Shown here: positions 20,288-28,599 of the stretch, one piece after another | Position numbering within the stretch: position 1 is the stretch's first letter | Layout: each line of letters opens with the position of its first letter | NCBI RefSeq assembly: GCF_026626705.1 | Contig: NZ_JAPNKC010000002.1 | Coordinates: forward strand, 83,200-147,199 | Source: Pyxidicoccus sp. MSG2 | GTDB lineage: Bacteria > Myxococcota > Myxococcia > Myxococcales > Myxococcaceae | Direction of reading: 5' to 3' | DNA length: 64,000 nucleotides | Notes under the pieces: model-generated | Databases searched by the model: none | What the model saw: the letters and a program-made list of their open reading frames with translations, nothing else | Told to the model about the DNA's origin: nothing | Program-made: the position numbers and the translations under genes

Positions 20288-21313
20288 TCAGGTGATGGAC
20301 CGTGGGCCCATCGACTCCACGTCCACGTTGCGCAGGAACTCGGCCGCGTCCTCCGGCGCGACGGTGTTGATGGCGATGCCCGAGCCCAGCTCGAAGCCCG
20401 CCACCTCGGTGATGCGCGGGATGAGGCGCACGTGCCAGTGGTAGTACCGGACGCGCGCCTCCTCGGCTGGCGCGGTCTCGATGACGTAGTTGAAGTCGGG
20501 ATTGCCCAGGCCGAAGTAGAGCCGGCGCAGGACGGAGCGCAGCATCTTCGCCAGCCCGTCCAGTTCCGGCTCGGAGATGTCTCCGAAAGACGCCGTGTGG
20601 CGCCTCGGGTAGATGTGCACCTGGAAGGGTGCGGCCGAGGCGAAGGGGGCCGAGGCGACAAAGTGCTCGCTCGTCTCCACGATGCGCTCTCCGGCCGTGA
20701 GCTCCTCCCGCATCACCTCGCAGAAGACGCACGTTCCGGACTCGTCCCAGTGGCGGCGTGCCTCATAGAGCCGCGTGCGCAGCCACGAGGAGATGACCGG
20801 CGCCGCGATGACCTGCGAGTGCGGATGCGCGAGGCTGGTGCCGGCCTCGCGGCCATGGTTCTTGAAGAGGGTGACGTGGGCGATACGCGGGTCCTCGCTC
20901 AGCCGTGCGAAGCGGTCCCGGTACGCTCGCAGAATGGCCGCGACGTGCGCCTCGGGCAGAAGCGCGGAGGTGAGCGCGTGGTCGGGTGTCTCGATGAGCA
21001 CCTCGTGGAAGCCCACCCCCGCGAGGCTGCGCCGCCCGGCACGGTGCTGCCGCTCCAGTGGGCCTTCCTCCGTGAGCGCGGGATATCTATTCGGGACGAC
21101 ACGCAGCAGCCACCCCTCTCCTCCGGGGGCCGTCACGCGCAAGCGCTCTGGCGGAGTGAGGGATTCGTTCCCCGGACAGAAGGGGCAGGAGGGCACGAAG
21201 TGCTCGGACGGCGTTCGCGCAGGCGCCGCATGCGTCGAACGCGGGCGGACCGCGCGTTCGGGCGCAAGAAGGACCCACTCCTTGGTGAAGGGACTCTGCC
21301 GGAACTGGGACAT
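20288..21313 (-). CDS. galT: Galactose-1-phosphate uridylyltransferase
   Basis: 341 residues. The N-terminal zinc site CPFCPGN, the sugar-binding NHGREAGTSLAHPHSQ block with the HPH active-site His and the second zinc-region sequence HIYPRRHTASF identify a GalT of the HIT superfamily. It transfers UMP between UDP-glucose and galactose-1-phosphate. It follows the trehalose synthase-like gene by 9 bases on the same strand, which suggests a nucleotide-sugar and trehalose unit. It is a housekeeping-type enzyme in an otherwise metal-related neighbourhood, and relaxed substrate choice is possible. Confidence 0.92.
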   Translation of the reverse strand: MSQFRQSPFTKEWVLLAPERAVRPRSTHAAPARTPSEHFVPSCPFCPGNESLTPPERLRVTAPGGEGWLLRVVPNRYPALTEEGPLERQHRAGRRSLAGVGFHEVLIETPDHALTSALLPEAHVAAILRAYRDRFARLSEDPRIAHVTLFKNHGREAGTSLAHPHSQVIAAPVISSWLRTRLYEARRHWDESGTCVFCEVMREELTAGERIVETSEHFVASAPFASAAPFQVHIYPRRHTASFGDISEPELDGLAKMLRSVLRRLYFGLGNPDFNYVIETAPAEEARVRYYHWHVRLIPRITEVAGFELGSGIAINTVAPEDAAEFLRNVDVESMGPRSIT

Positions 21314-21322
21314 ACGCTCCCT

Positions 21323-22732
21323 TCAGCGCGCCCTGACGTAGCGGCCAGGGTCTTCCCGAAAGGTGGAGCGGCAGGACTCCGAGCAGAAGCCGTAGCGGAC
21401 TCCGCCCACCATTTCCTCCACGGGCGATTCGCCGAGCGCCATGCCGCACACCAGGTCACGCTGGAGTTCCCATCCCGGCGGACGGGCGATGGGCCGCCCG
21501 GCGGACAGCGCCGCCATCAGCGTCAGGTGATTGAGGACGAGTCGGGGAATGAGGAAGTGTTCGCGAACCCGCTCCCGACCGCGCTCGCCCAGCATCCGGG
21601 CCTGCTCAGGCCCTCGCAGGAGCGAGAGTACCGCGGCCGCGCAGGTCTCGACGGTATCCACCAGCAATCCGCCCACCCCGTCCGCCATCTGTAACGGAAT
21701 GCCGCCAGTGCGGCCCGCGACGACAGGGGTGCCCTTCCAGAGCGCCTCGGAGACGACAAGGCCAAAGCCCTCGCGGAGCGACTTCTGGATGACCACGTCC
21801 GAGAGTGCCTGGAACGCATTGACCTCGATGTTGCCCACGCCCACCAGGTTGGTGAAGACATGGACGAGCCGGTCCTGGCGGGTCTCCGCCTGGATGCGCC
21901 GGTACACCTCCCATCCTTCCGGGTCATCCAGCGCGAGTGAGCCCACGAGCGCGAGCTGGAGGTCAGGGAACTCCTCGCGCACGAGGCGGTACGCAGCCAG
22001 GACTCCCAGAGGGTCCTTCCACGGATCGAAGCGCGACACCTGGGTCACCAGGGGCCTGTCCGGACGGATGCCAATCCATTTCAGGACTTGTTGCAGGGCC
22101 TGTCGAGGCAGGGTGAGGTTCTTCGGGCTCAGCGGGTCGATTGCAGGCGGGATGAGCTCCAACCGGCCGATGGGCATGTCCGGGGGGACGAACTCCGCCA
22201 TGGTGAAGATGGCCGCGTCGTAGTCGGGGAGGAAGGCTCGGATGAACCGCCAGACGTCCGGCTGGGGATGGGACGTGTCGATGTGACAGCGCCAGATCCA
22301 CCGCGTGTGTCCCTTGCCCCGAAGGGGCAGCAGAGCCACCGGCTGCGGGTCGTGCACGAAGACGAAGTCGTACTCCTCCATGAACTCCCTGGCATTGGCC
22401 TGGGCCTGGACGAGGTAGGTCGCCTGCTCCGCTTCACTCAACGCTCGGGGTGCCCCCTGCAACGCGTTGTGGATGGCCTTCGTCACCTGGAAGAAGGCCT
22501 CTTCGCCGCGGATGATGCGCCAGTCGGCGATGAGCCCGAGGTCATTGAGCAGCGGGACCTCCGAACGAAGCAACTCCGAGACCCCGCCACCGTAGGGGGT
22601 GGCGTTGATGTGGAGAACTCGCGCTCCCTGGAGCCCGCTCGCCATCTTTCGGAGCTCAGCAAGCAGATGGGCGGGCGCGATGCCGCGATAGGACTCGAGC
22701 GAGCGCTCCCCGACGTCAACGAGTTCCAACAT
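21323..22732 (-). CDS. Trehalose synthase-like glycosyltransferase (TreT family) fused to a C-terminal YHS domain
   Basis: 469 residues from the ATG at 22732 (MLELVDVGERSLESYRG); an upstream ATG at 22816 adds an unconserved Arg/Ser-rich start. Residues 1-410 are a GT-B glycosyltransferase of family 4 with HINATPYGGGVSELL, FVHDPQPVAL, WRCHIDTSHP and the donor-site SLREGFGLVVSEALWKGTPV, as in trehalose glycosyltransferring synthase, which makes trehalose from a nucleotide-glucose and glucose. From about residue 425 a YHS/TRASH module follows, with VCGMALGE and FCSESCRSTF, giving four metal-binding cysteines. That fusion is unusual. The regulon palindrome at 22889 lies upstream. Confidence 0.85.
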   Translation of the reverse strand: MLELVDVGERSLESYRGIAPAHLLAELRKMASGLQGARVLHINATPYGGGVSELLRSEVPLLNDLGLIADWRIIRGEEAFFQVTKAIHNALQGAPRALSEAEQATYLVQAQANAREFMEEYDFVFVHDPQPVALLPLRGKGHTRWIWRCHIDTSHPQPDVWRFIRAFLPDYDAAIFTMAEFVPPDMPIGRLELIPPAIDPLSPKNLTLPRQALQQVLKWIGIRPDRPLVTQVSRFDPWKDPLGVLAAYRLVREEFPDLQLALVGSLALDDPEGWEVYRRIQAETRQDRLVHVFTNLVGVGNIEVNAFQALSDVVIQKSLREGFGLVVSEALWKGTPVVAGRTGGIPLQMADGVGGLLVDTVETCAAAVLSLLRGPEQARMLGERGRERVREHFLIPRLVLNHLTLMAALSAGRPIARPPGWELQRDLVCGMALGESPVEEMVGGVRYGFCSESCRSTFREDPGRYVRAR

Positions 22733-22888
22733 TCTTGCCGCTCCCCGTCTGCTCGTGCGCGAACCCGCCTGCTCCGGGCCCGCGGGCGTGCCGCGGAATC
22801 TGGGCTTCGTAGCCATTCGGAGACATCACCCCCAAGTGCAGCCCGTTGCCTGCTCGCCCGCCCTCGTGGCGCGCCGTCAAGAGCACGG

Positions 22889-22909
22889 GTGTGACCAGGC
22901 GGATCACAC
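22889..22909. promoter_or_regulatory. Enhancer palindrome GTGTGA-N9-TCACAC (site C)
   Basis: It has the same half-sites as site A with a different spacer. It lies between the divergent trehalose synthase-like gene (start 22732) and the Csp gene (start 23009). A near-match promoter, TGGCCCCAAATGGGGCAT at about 22954, has GG and GC 11 rather than 10 bases apart, so the target promoter is unclear. Confidence 0.5.
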
Positions 22910-23008
22910 TTGTAGGTGTCCACATCTCACCGCACCTCGTTCATGTGGCCCCAAATGGGGCATCACCAGCACTCGGGATGAACTCGAGGCACGAGAGGAG
23001 ACGAAGAC

Positions 23009-23407
23009 ATGGCGCAGGTGGAGACGCAGAGGCCCTCGATTCAACCCTTCCTTCCTGCCGGCGGCCCCCAGCTGTCGGACGAGATGAAGGCGTGCATCCA
23101 GAACTGCCTGTCGTGCTCGGCGGTCTGCCTCCAGACGGTGACGTACTGCCTCCAGAAGGGAAGCAAGCATGCGGCCCTCGAGCACATCCGGTTGCTGGAG
23201 GACTGTGTGCAGATCTGCAAGACGAGCGCGGACTTCATGCTGCGCGGCTCCCCGCTCCACGCGCGTACGTGCGGTGTCTGCGCCGAGGTGTGCGAGCGGT
23301 GCGCGACGGAGTGCGAGAAGATGGGCGATGACGCGGTGATGAAGGCCTGCGCCGAGGCGTGCCGCGGCTGCGCGGAGTCCTGCCGGAAGATGAGCGCCAT
23401 GGCCTGA
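23009..23407 (+). CDS. Csp-like four-helix-bundle copper storage protein (DUF326)
   Basis: 132 residues with no signal peptide, so probably cytosolic like Csp3. Sixteen cysteines line amphipathic helices (29, 33, 36, 40, 47, 66, 70, 88, 91, 95, 98, 102, 114, 118, 121, 125), mostly in CxxxC or CxxC spacing, as in the four-helix bundles that store many Cu(I) ions in a thiolate core. AGGAGACG precedes the start. The regulon palindrome at 22889 is about 100 bp upstream, which would tie it to the copper system. Homology is assigned from the cysteine pattern and length. Confidence 0.9.
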   Translation: MAQVETQRPSIQPFLPAGGPQLSDEMKACIQNCLSCSAVCLQTVTYCLQKGSKHAALEHIRLLEDCVQICKTSADFMLRGSPLHARTCGVCAEVCERCATECEKMGDDAVMKACAEACRGCAESCRKMSAMA

Positions 23408-23589
23408 CGCCAAGGGGCGGGTGGAACATCAGGTCCAACTCCAGCGCTTCCAGCCCCGTCTCGCGCGTCGCTCACCCGCGATGACGCGGCCTTGACGCAC
23501 CTATGACGCAGCGTTTGGATTTTGGGTAGGCGCCGGGGCCAGGCGAGCAGGTGCTGGCAAACGCAAGAACCTGCACCAGTTTGAATGAC

Positions 23590-23838
23590 ATGGAACTTCG
23601 CAAATTGGCCCAGCTCGTGCTGTTTACACTCGCTCCGACTTTCGCCATCCTGTTGCCCACTCCTGCAGCGGCCCAGCAAGCGGGCGGAATATGCCCGGGC
23701 TGCCCTGGGATGGGCGTCGGCATGTGGGCCGGAATGGTCCTCGGAGTTCTACTGGTAGCCGCAGCTATCGCCGCGCTGGTCGCCCTGACCGTCTACCTGA
23801 TCCGGCGCAGTCGGTCTTCTAGACCTCAGGAGGCATGA
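23590..23838 (+). CDS. Small membrane protein with CPGCPGMG motif
   Basis: 82 residues from the ATG at 23590 (MELRKLAQLVLF); a GTG at 23551 would add 13 residues. A signal-like hydrophobic start ends near AAAQQAGG. A short loop, ICPGCPGMGVGMW, carries two cysteines and methionines, then a second transmembrane helix (MVLGVLLVAAAIAALVALTV) ends in a basic tail. No family is recognised. The Cys/Met loop and position suggest a metal-related envelope role, but this is inference. The ribosome-binding site is weak, so the exact start is uncertain. Confidence 0.6.
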   Translation: MELRKLAQLVLFTLAPTFAILLPTPAAAQQAGGICPGCPGMGVGMWAGMVLGVLLVAAAIAALVALTVYLIRRSRSSRPQEA

Positions 23839-23925
23839 CGGTGGACGCGTACGACGGGCATTCGATGCCGGCGCACTACGAGCCATGCCGATGAGGCGGG
23901 CGAGCGGCTCACTAAGGAGCAATGC

Positions 23926-24348
23926 ATGTTCAACCGTAAGCTGGTCGCGGTCGTCGCCATAGGCGGCGCCTTCATCATTCCTCAGCTTGCCACGGCATCC
24001 GGTTTGGCGCAGGAGCCAAGGAGCATCCTGCAAGAGCACCACATAGCGTCCGTGAGGCCGTACAAGATTGAGGAGCATATTGGGAAACTCACTTCCCATC
24101 GTATTCAGGGCGCCGAAGTCTACGTGGAGGCCGAGCCCGGGCTCACAGCCGAATGGCTTCGCCTCAAGCTAGCGCGACACCTGGACGCGATGCGGAGCTC
24201 CGCTCCAATGCCGGACTGCCCCTTGGATGTGGCTGACGTACGCGTTGAGGTGGCCTCCGCCGGCGCAGGCTTCACAGTGAAGGTCATTGCGGCGGACTCT
24301 GCTCATGCTGACGAAGTTCTGCGCCGCGCGCGCCTGCTGCTTGAGTGA
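23926..24348 (+). CDS. Exported hypothetical protein
   Basis: 140 residues with a strong ribosome-binding site (AAGGAGCAATGC before the ATG). The signal peptide runs to about residue 25 (PQLATASG). The mature part has no cysteines except one in MPDCPLDVADV. It looks like a small alpha/beta domain: VEAEPGLTAEWLRLKLARHL followed by two beta-rich stretches and a final helix. I do not recognise the family. Third-position GC is a little lower than in neighbouring genes. It may form a pair with the preceding membrane protein. Confidence 0.65.
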   Translation: MFNRKLVAVVAIGGAFIIPQLATASGLAQEPRSILQEHHIASVRPYKIEEHIGKLTSHRIQGAEVYVEAEPGLTAEWLRLKLARHLDAMRSSAPMPDCPLDVADVRVEVASAGAGFTVKVIAADSAHADEVLRRARLLLE

Positions 24349-24744
24349 GCGTCGGAAGCCAATTCTGTCTGCGCGAGCCACGATGGGCCGCGAGGCTGAA
24401 AAGCGAGCAACGATTCGGAGTAGATAGCGAGAGAAGGCGCGGCTGCGGCGCAGCAGCACGTGCTGAAGGCGGAGGCGCCCGTCGGGAAGTGCCCAATCAA
24501 CTCTGTCTTTCCGAAGCATCCGGCGAGCCTTCCTCGTTGCCGATGGTGGGAGTAGCCCAGTTTCGTGGCTCTCCCGCACTTTGTGTGCTCTCCCTCGGAG
24601 GAGTAGGCAGACGCAGCAGGCCACCATTCGAGCCGTTCCCCTGGCAAAGTGCGGAAGAGCCCCACAATTGGGGCAGGCATCCGCAACTTCCGATGGGGCG
24701 GTCGGATAATTTGCGAGGCTTTCCCAAATTCCGAGAGTGCCCCC
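24349..24744. other. Intergenic stretch with no gene seen
   Basis: 396 bases between the exported protein and the amidase. There is no convincing coding frame in either direction. A short inverted repeat, GCCCC-ACAATT-GGGGC, lies at 24659-24674 and could belong to a promoter or terminator for either neighbour. Nothing else could be supported. Confidence 0.4.
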
Positions 24745-25611
24745 ATGACTGTCCGCCTCCCCCCCGTCTCCACCGCCACGACGTACCGTACCGCTCCGGC
24801 GGCGCTGACCCGTACCGCCGCGGCCAACACGGTGACGGCCCCTCCCGCTGGCCTGCGCAAGGGGGACGAGGGCCCCAAGGTGAAGCAGCTCCAGGACGCG
24901 CTGGTGAAGCTGGGCTACATGACGAGGGCCCAGGTCAACACCGGCTACGGCACCTTCGGCCCCAAGACGGAAGCGGCGGTGAAGAAGTTCCAGGCCGACA
25001 AGAAGCTGCCCACCACCGGCTATTACGGCGACTTGACGCACGCGGCGCTGAAGAAGGCGCTCTCCAGTGGCGGCAAGCCGCCCGTGGACGGCCCGACGAA
25101 GCCGCCGCCGACCCAGGGTGGCAAGTTCCCCAAGCCGCCCGTCGTCAGCGCGCCCTCGCCCAACTACAACGAGCGTGGCGGCAAGGACATCGACACCATC
25201 GTCCTGCACCACACCGCCTCCAACAACGGCGCGGGGGACCTGGCGTGGATGCGCAACCCGAAGAGCGAGGTGTCCGCGCACTACATGGTCGACCGCGACG
25301 GGAAAATCTACCAGCTCGTCAACGACCAGAAGCGCGCGTGGCACGCGGGCAAGGGAGAGCTGCACGGCGTGCCCAGCGACATCAACGGCCGCTCCATCGG
25401 CATCGAAATCGTCAACGACGGCAGCGGGAAGACGGCCTTCACCGAGGCCCAGTACAAGGCCCTCACCCAGCTCACCGGCTACCTGAAGCAGGAGTACAAG
25501 GTGCCGATGAAGAACATCGTCGGCCACGCGGACGTCGCGGTGCCCAAGGGCCGCAAGAACGACCCGGCGCCCAACTTCGACTGGAACCGGCTGCGCAAGG
25601 GCATCTCCTGA
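24745..25611 (+). CDS. N-acetylmuramoyl-L-alanine amidase with peptidoglycan-binding domain
   Basis: 288 residues from the ATG at 24745. There is no obvious signal peptide. A PG_binding_1 domain (about 35-100, RKGDEGPKVKQLQDALVKLG and FGPKTEAAVKKFQ) is followed by a Pro/Lys linker and an Amidase_2 domain with zinc ligands in IVLHHTAS and GHADVAVPKGRKNDP, plus HYMVDRDGKIYQLV. It should cut the bond between muramic acid and the stem peptide. Such proteins occur in phages and as bacterial autolysins, and myxobacteria have many. Nothing links it to metal resistance. Confidence 0.9.
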   Translation: MTVRLPPVSTATTYRTAPAALTRTAAANTVTAPPAGLRKGDEGPKVKQLQDALVKLGYMTRAQVNTGYGTFGPKTEAAVKKFQADKKLPTTGYYGDLTHAALKKALSSGGKPPVDGPTKPPPTQGGKFPKPPVVSAPSPNYNERGGKDIDTIVLHHTASNNGAGDLAWMRNPKSEVSAHYMVDRDGKIYQLVNDQKRAWHAGKGELHGVPSDINGRSIGIEIVNDGSGKTAFTEAQYKALTQLTGYLKQEYKVPMKNIVGHADVAVPKGRKNDPAPNFDWNRLRKGIS

Positions 25612-25733
25612 CAGACACACCTCGAAGGTGTCCCTGTTGGGCGGCGGCCTGACGTTCGCGGCCTTGCACACGGGAGTGTCAGAAACCGGGGCGGTAGCTC
25701 ATCCGCTGCGTTCCATGAGATACCGCCTGCCCG

Positions 25734-26243
25734 ATGCGCCTCCATCGCTCCTGGCGCGCACTCGCACTCTGCCTGCTGGTGACGCTCTGCGGCTGCCGCA
25801 CCGAGCCGCCGCCGAGCTACATCCGGGTCGAAGGTGCCGCCTCGGTGCTCGCTGACGTGCCGGTTTCGCCGGCCCTGCTCGTCGTGTTCTGGGCGTCGTG
25901 GTGCCCACCCTGCCGAGAGGAGACACCGCAGCTCCTCGAGCTTGCCCAGGCGCCCCCCGATGGCCTGCGCGTCGTGGTCTTCAGCCATGACGCGAGCCTG
26001 GAGGCGGTAGGGGCATTCTTCGGCGGGCCGCCAGCGCCGGCCCTGCACCTGCGCTTGGACCCCGGCGAGGCCATCGGCCAGGCGTTCGGAGTGGACCAGT
26101 TGCCAACGAGCATCCTCGTGGTGGACGGGCGCTTGGTTGCCCGCTTCCAGGGGCCTCGAGAGTGGAACTCCCGGGGGATGCGGCGCCTTCTGGAGAAGTT
26201 GATGCGAGAGCCTGTGCCCCGCGCACCGGCGCCTGCGCGTTGA
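25734..26243 (+). CDS. TlpA/ResA-like thioredoxin lipoprotein
   Basis: 169 residues. The lipoprotein signal has its Cys at position 21 (VTLCGC). The thioredoxin fold has the redox motif WCPPC at 56-60 and the cis-proline region VDQLPTSILVVDG. It should act as an envelope thiol-disulfide reductase, keeping cysteines reduced in neighbouring Cys-rich metal proteins or serving cytochrome c maturation. It starts the divalent-metal island and is followed after 34 bases by a small Cys-rich exported protein. The functional link to the next genes is inference. Confidence 0.88.
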   Translation: MRLHRSWRALALCLLVTLCGCRTEPPPSYIRVEGAASVLADVPVSPALLVVFWASWCPPCREETPQLLELAQAPPDGLRVVVFSHDASLEAVGAFFGGPPAPALHLRLDPGEAIGQAFGVDQLPTSILVVDGRLVARFQGPREWNSRGMRRLLEKLMREPVPRAPAPAR

Positions 26244-26277
26244 CTCGCCGCCGGCTCCCCAGTAAGCCTTCACGCCG

Positions 26278-26580
26278 ATGCAGCTCCTCCTGCGCATCCT
26301 CGCGGTCCTCCTCGTCCTGACGACGGGCGGCGTCTTCCAGACGCTGGCCTTCGCGGCGGACGTGCACGCGGACTGCGAGGACGAGAAGGTGGGGGATTGC
26401 ACGGACTGCTCCTCGGGCTGCGCCCTATGCCTCTGTTGCCCGCTGAGAGCTGCGCCCGTGCCGGCTGCCATCGTGAATGAGCCCGCGGCGCCCCCCGTGC
26501 TACCGCCCGTGTTCTTCCGCGTGGACGAACCACTCCTCTCCGGCGTGGGCGCCGACATCTTCCAGCCACCTAGAGTCTGA
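26278..26580 (+). CDS. Small exported Cys-rich protein preceding the RND operon
   Basis: 100 residues with a signal peptide to about 27 (QTLAFAADV). A tight cysteine cluster follows, DCEDEKVGDCTDCSSGCALC then LCCP, and then a Pro-rich C-terminus. It resembles in layout the small exported protein at 39306-39635 that precedes the second Czc operon: hydrophobic start, Cys/His cluster, Pro-rich tail. It could be a periplasmic metal chaperone or buffer. I do not recognise a named family. Confidence 0.7.
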   Translation: MQLLLRILAVLLVLTTGGVFQTLAFAADVHADCEDEKVGDCTDCSSGCALCLCCPLRAAPVPAAIVNEPAAPPVLPPVFFRVDEPLLSGVGADIFQPPRV

Positions 26581-26741
26581 CGCCTCCCTTCACGGGAGAC
26601 GTGTGCCCTGCGCTGGCTCTCCTGGGCCTTTCCGCAGGCGCACGCACGTCCTCTTCGGCTCGAAGCCTCCATTCCACCTTCCCGTGCATCTCGCACGGGC
26701 ATTCACCGCCGTGGGCAACTGCCCCGGCTGGAGCCGTCCCC

Positions 26742-27020
26742 ATGCGTTCCCTGCGTACCCTGTCCGTCATCGCGTCCCTGCTGGTCGTCCCCGTCCTCCC
26801 AGCCATGGCCGAGGAGCCCAAGCCCGCCGAGAAGTCCCAGGCGGCCGAGGCCGAGAAGCCCAAGTGTGAGCACGGCGTGCAGAAGTCCCTGTGCACGCGC
26901 TGCAATCCGAAGCTGGCCGCCGTCTTCCAGGCTAAGGGCGACTGGTGCGGAGAGCACCAGCGGCCCGAGTCCCAGTGCGCCATCTGCCACCCGGAGCTCG
27001 CCAAGAAGGGAGTGAAGTAG
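26742..27020 (+). CDS. Small exported protein with two C-x-H-x-C-x2-C-(N/H)-P units
   Basis: 92 residues from the ATG at 26742. The signal peptide runs to about 23 (VLPAMAEEP). A charged linker is followed by two copies of a Cys/His unit, CEHGVQKSLCTRCNP and CGEHQRPESQCAICHP. The same unit occurs four times in the next gene, whose start codon immediately follows this stop. The Cys2-His-Cys pattern suggests zinc or another soft metal. Since the pair is adjacent and shares a module, this is probably a free periplasmic partner of the adaptor. No family name is known to me. Confidence 0.75.
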   Translation: MRSLRTLSVIASLLVVPVLPAMAEEPKPAEKSQAAEAEKPKCEHGVQKSLCTRCNPKLAAVFQAKGDWCGEHQRPESQCAICHPELAKKGVK

Positions 27021-28592
27021 ATGGCCGCCTCCCGCATCGGACCGGTGGCGCTGGCAGCCCTACTCACCGTGGGCGCGGCCAGCTGCTCGAAGGAGTCCAA
27101 GCCCGCCATGGCGGAGAAACCTTCTGCGCCTCCGGCCGCTGCGGGAGGCCCTTCTGGGCCGTCCGGCCCCGCCCAGCCAATGCAGCTGTGCGAGCACCGG
27201 GTGCCCGCGGAGCTGTGCACCCGGTGCAACCCCGACCTCATCGACGTCTTCAAGGCGCAAGACGACTGGTGCGAAGAGCACGGAGTACCCGAGTCCCAAT
27301 GTCTCAAGTGCAACCCCAAGCTCACCTTCACCAACCAACCCAGCGCGCCGGCGGACTGGTGCAAAGACCACCAGGTTCCGGAGTCCAAGTGCACCAAGTG
27401 CAATCCGTCTCTCGTCGCCAGGTTCATCGAAGCGGGTGACTTCTGCCGCGAGCATGGCTTTCCAGAGTCCGTCTGTCCGTTCTGCCATCCAGAGCTCGTG
27501 GAGGCGGCTGGGGGCACACCTCCGGCCGCGGCGGAGCTCACGACGAAGGTGCGCCTTGCCTCGGCTGAGACGACACGCGAGGTGGGCATTCAGACGCAGC
27601 GCGTGGAGAAGCAGCGCTTCTCCCGCACCCTGGAAGTCGTTGGCCAGCTCGACTTCAACCAGAACCGCCTCGCTCAACTGTCCGCGCGAGGTGACGCGCT
27701 CATCCTCGAGGTGAAGGTGGACGTTGGCGACGAGGTGAAGGCCGGCCAACCCCTGGTGGTGCTCGCCTCCGCCGCGGTTGGTGAGGGGCAGGCGCAACTG
27801 TCTTCCGCCAGGGCCCGTTTGAGCACCGCGCAGTCCGCGCTCGAGCGCGAGCGTACGCTCCTCCAGAAGGGAATCTCCTCGCAACAGAGCGTGGAAGCGG
27901 CGGAGCGGGAGGTGGCTGCGGCACAGGCCGAATACGACTCAGCGCGAGCAACTCTTGGCGCTGCTGGCGCGTCGGCCTCTGGGACAGGTGGCCTCTATAC
28001 CCTGACAGCGCCATTCGCCGGCACCGTAGTGGCACGCGACGCCGTGGTGGGCCGCAGCGCCACGGAAGGCCAGGTGCTCATCCAGGTGGCGGAGCTCTCC
28101 ACCCTCTGGGCGCAACTCGACGTACCCGAGGCTGACGCAGGCCTCGTGCGACAGAAGCAGAAGGTCACCCTCACATTCGAGGCGCTTCGGGGCAGCACGC
28201 GCGAGGCCACCATCACCCGTATCGCCAGTGCCGTGGACCCGGCCACCCGAACCGTGCGCGCGCGGGTGGAGCTGCCCAACCCTGGCCATTCCCTCAAGGC
28301 GGGCACCTTCCTGAGAGCCAGAATCGAGGTGGCGCCCGAGCACGACACCCTCCTCGTGCCACGCGATGCCATCCAGCGGGCCGAGGGCCGTTTCCTCGTC
28401 TTCGTGAAGAAGGAGGCCAACCTCTTCGAGCCCGTCACCGTGGAGCTCGGTGAGAGCACCGCCGACGCTGTCGAGGTGGTGAAGGGCCTCGCGCCGGGTG
28501 CCGAAGTCGTCACCACCGGGGCCTTCCTGCTCAAGACGGAAATCCTCAAGGACTCCATCGGCGCGGGCTGCTGCGAAGAAGGGGGCGAGTAG
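27021..28592 (+). CDS. czcB: CzcB-type RND adaptor with N-terminal Cys/His repeats
   Basis: 523 residues, longer than the usual 380-420 for the family. A lipoprotein-like signal (VGAASC, Cys22) is followed by four Cys/His units at about 57-71, 84-99, 114-129 and 142-157, consensus C-x(1,2)-H-x-(V/F)-P-x3-C-x2-C-(N/H)-P. The membrane-fusion part then starts: VVGQLDFNQNRLAQLSARGD, lipoyl and alpha-hairpin (LLQKGISSQQSVEAAEREV), and barrel (STLWAQLDVPEADAGLVRQ). It should link the RND pump to an outer-membrane channel. The repeats may capture metal. There is no channel gene in this operon, so it may share the one at 39977. Confidence 0.88.
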   Translation: MAASRIGPVALAALLTVGAASCSKESKPAMAEKPSAPPAAAGGPSGPSGPAQPMQLCEHRVPAELCTRCNPDLIDVFKAQDDWCEEHGVPESQCLKCNPKLTFTNQPSAPADWCKDHQVPESKCTKCNPSLVARFIEAGDFCREHGFPESVCPFCHPELVEAAGGTPPAAAELTTKVRLASAETTREVGIQTQRVEKQRFSRTLEVVGQLDFNQNRLAQLSARGDALILEVKVDVGDEVKAGQPLVVLASAAVGEGQAQLSSARARLSTAQSALERERTLLQKGISSQQSVEAAEREVAAAQAEYDSARATLGAAGASASGTGGLYTLTAPFAGTVVARDAVVGRSATEGQVLIQVAELSTLWAQLDVPEADAGLVRQKQKVTLTFEALRGSTREATITRIASAVDPATRTVRARVELPNPGHSLKAGTFLRARIEVAPEHDTLLVPRDAIQRAEGRFLVFVKKEANLFEPVTVELGESTADAVEVVKGLAPGAEVVTTGAFLLKTEILKDSIGAGCCEEGGE

Positions 28593-28599
28593 AGCGACC

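Noticed and set aside
22954..22971. Sigma-54 promoter for the Csp gene
   Set aside because: GG and GC are 11 bases apart; the sequence is also a simple palindrome, so it was not listed.
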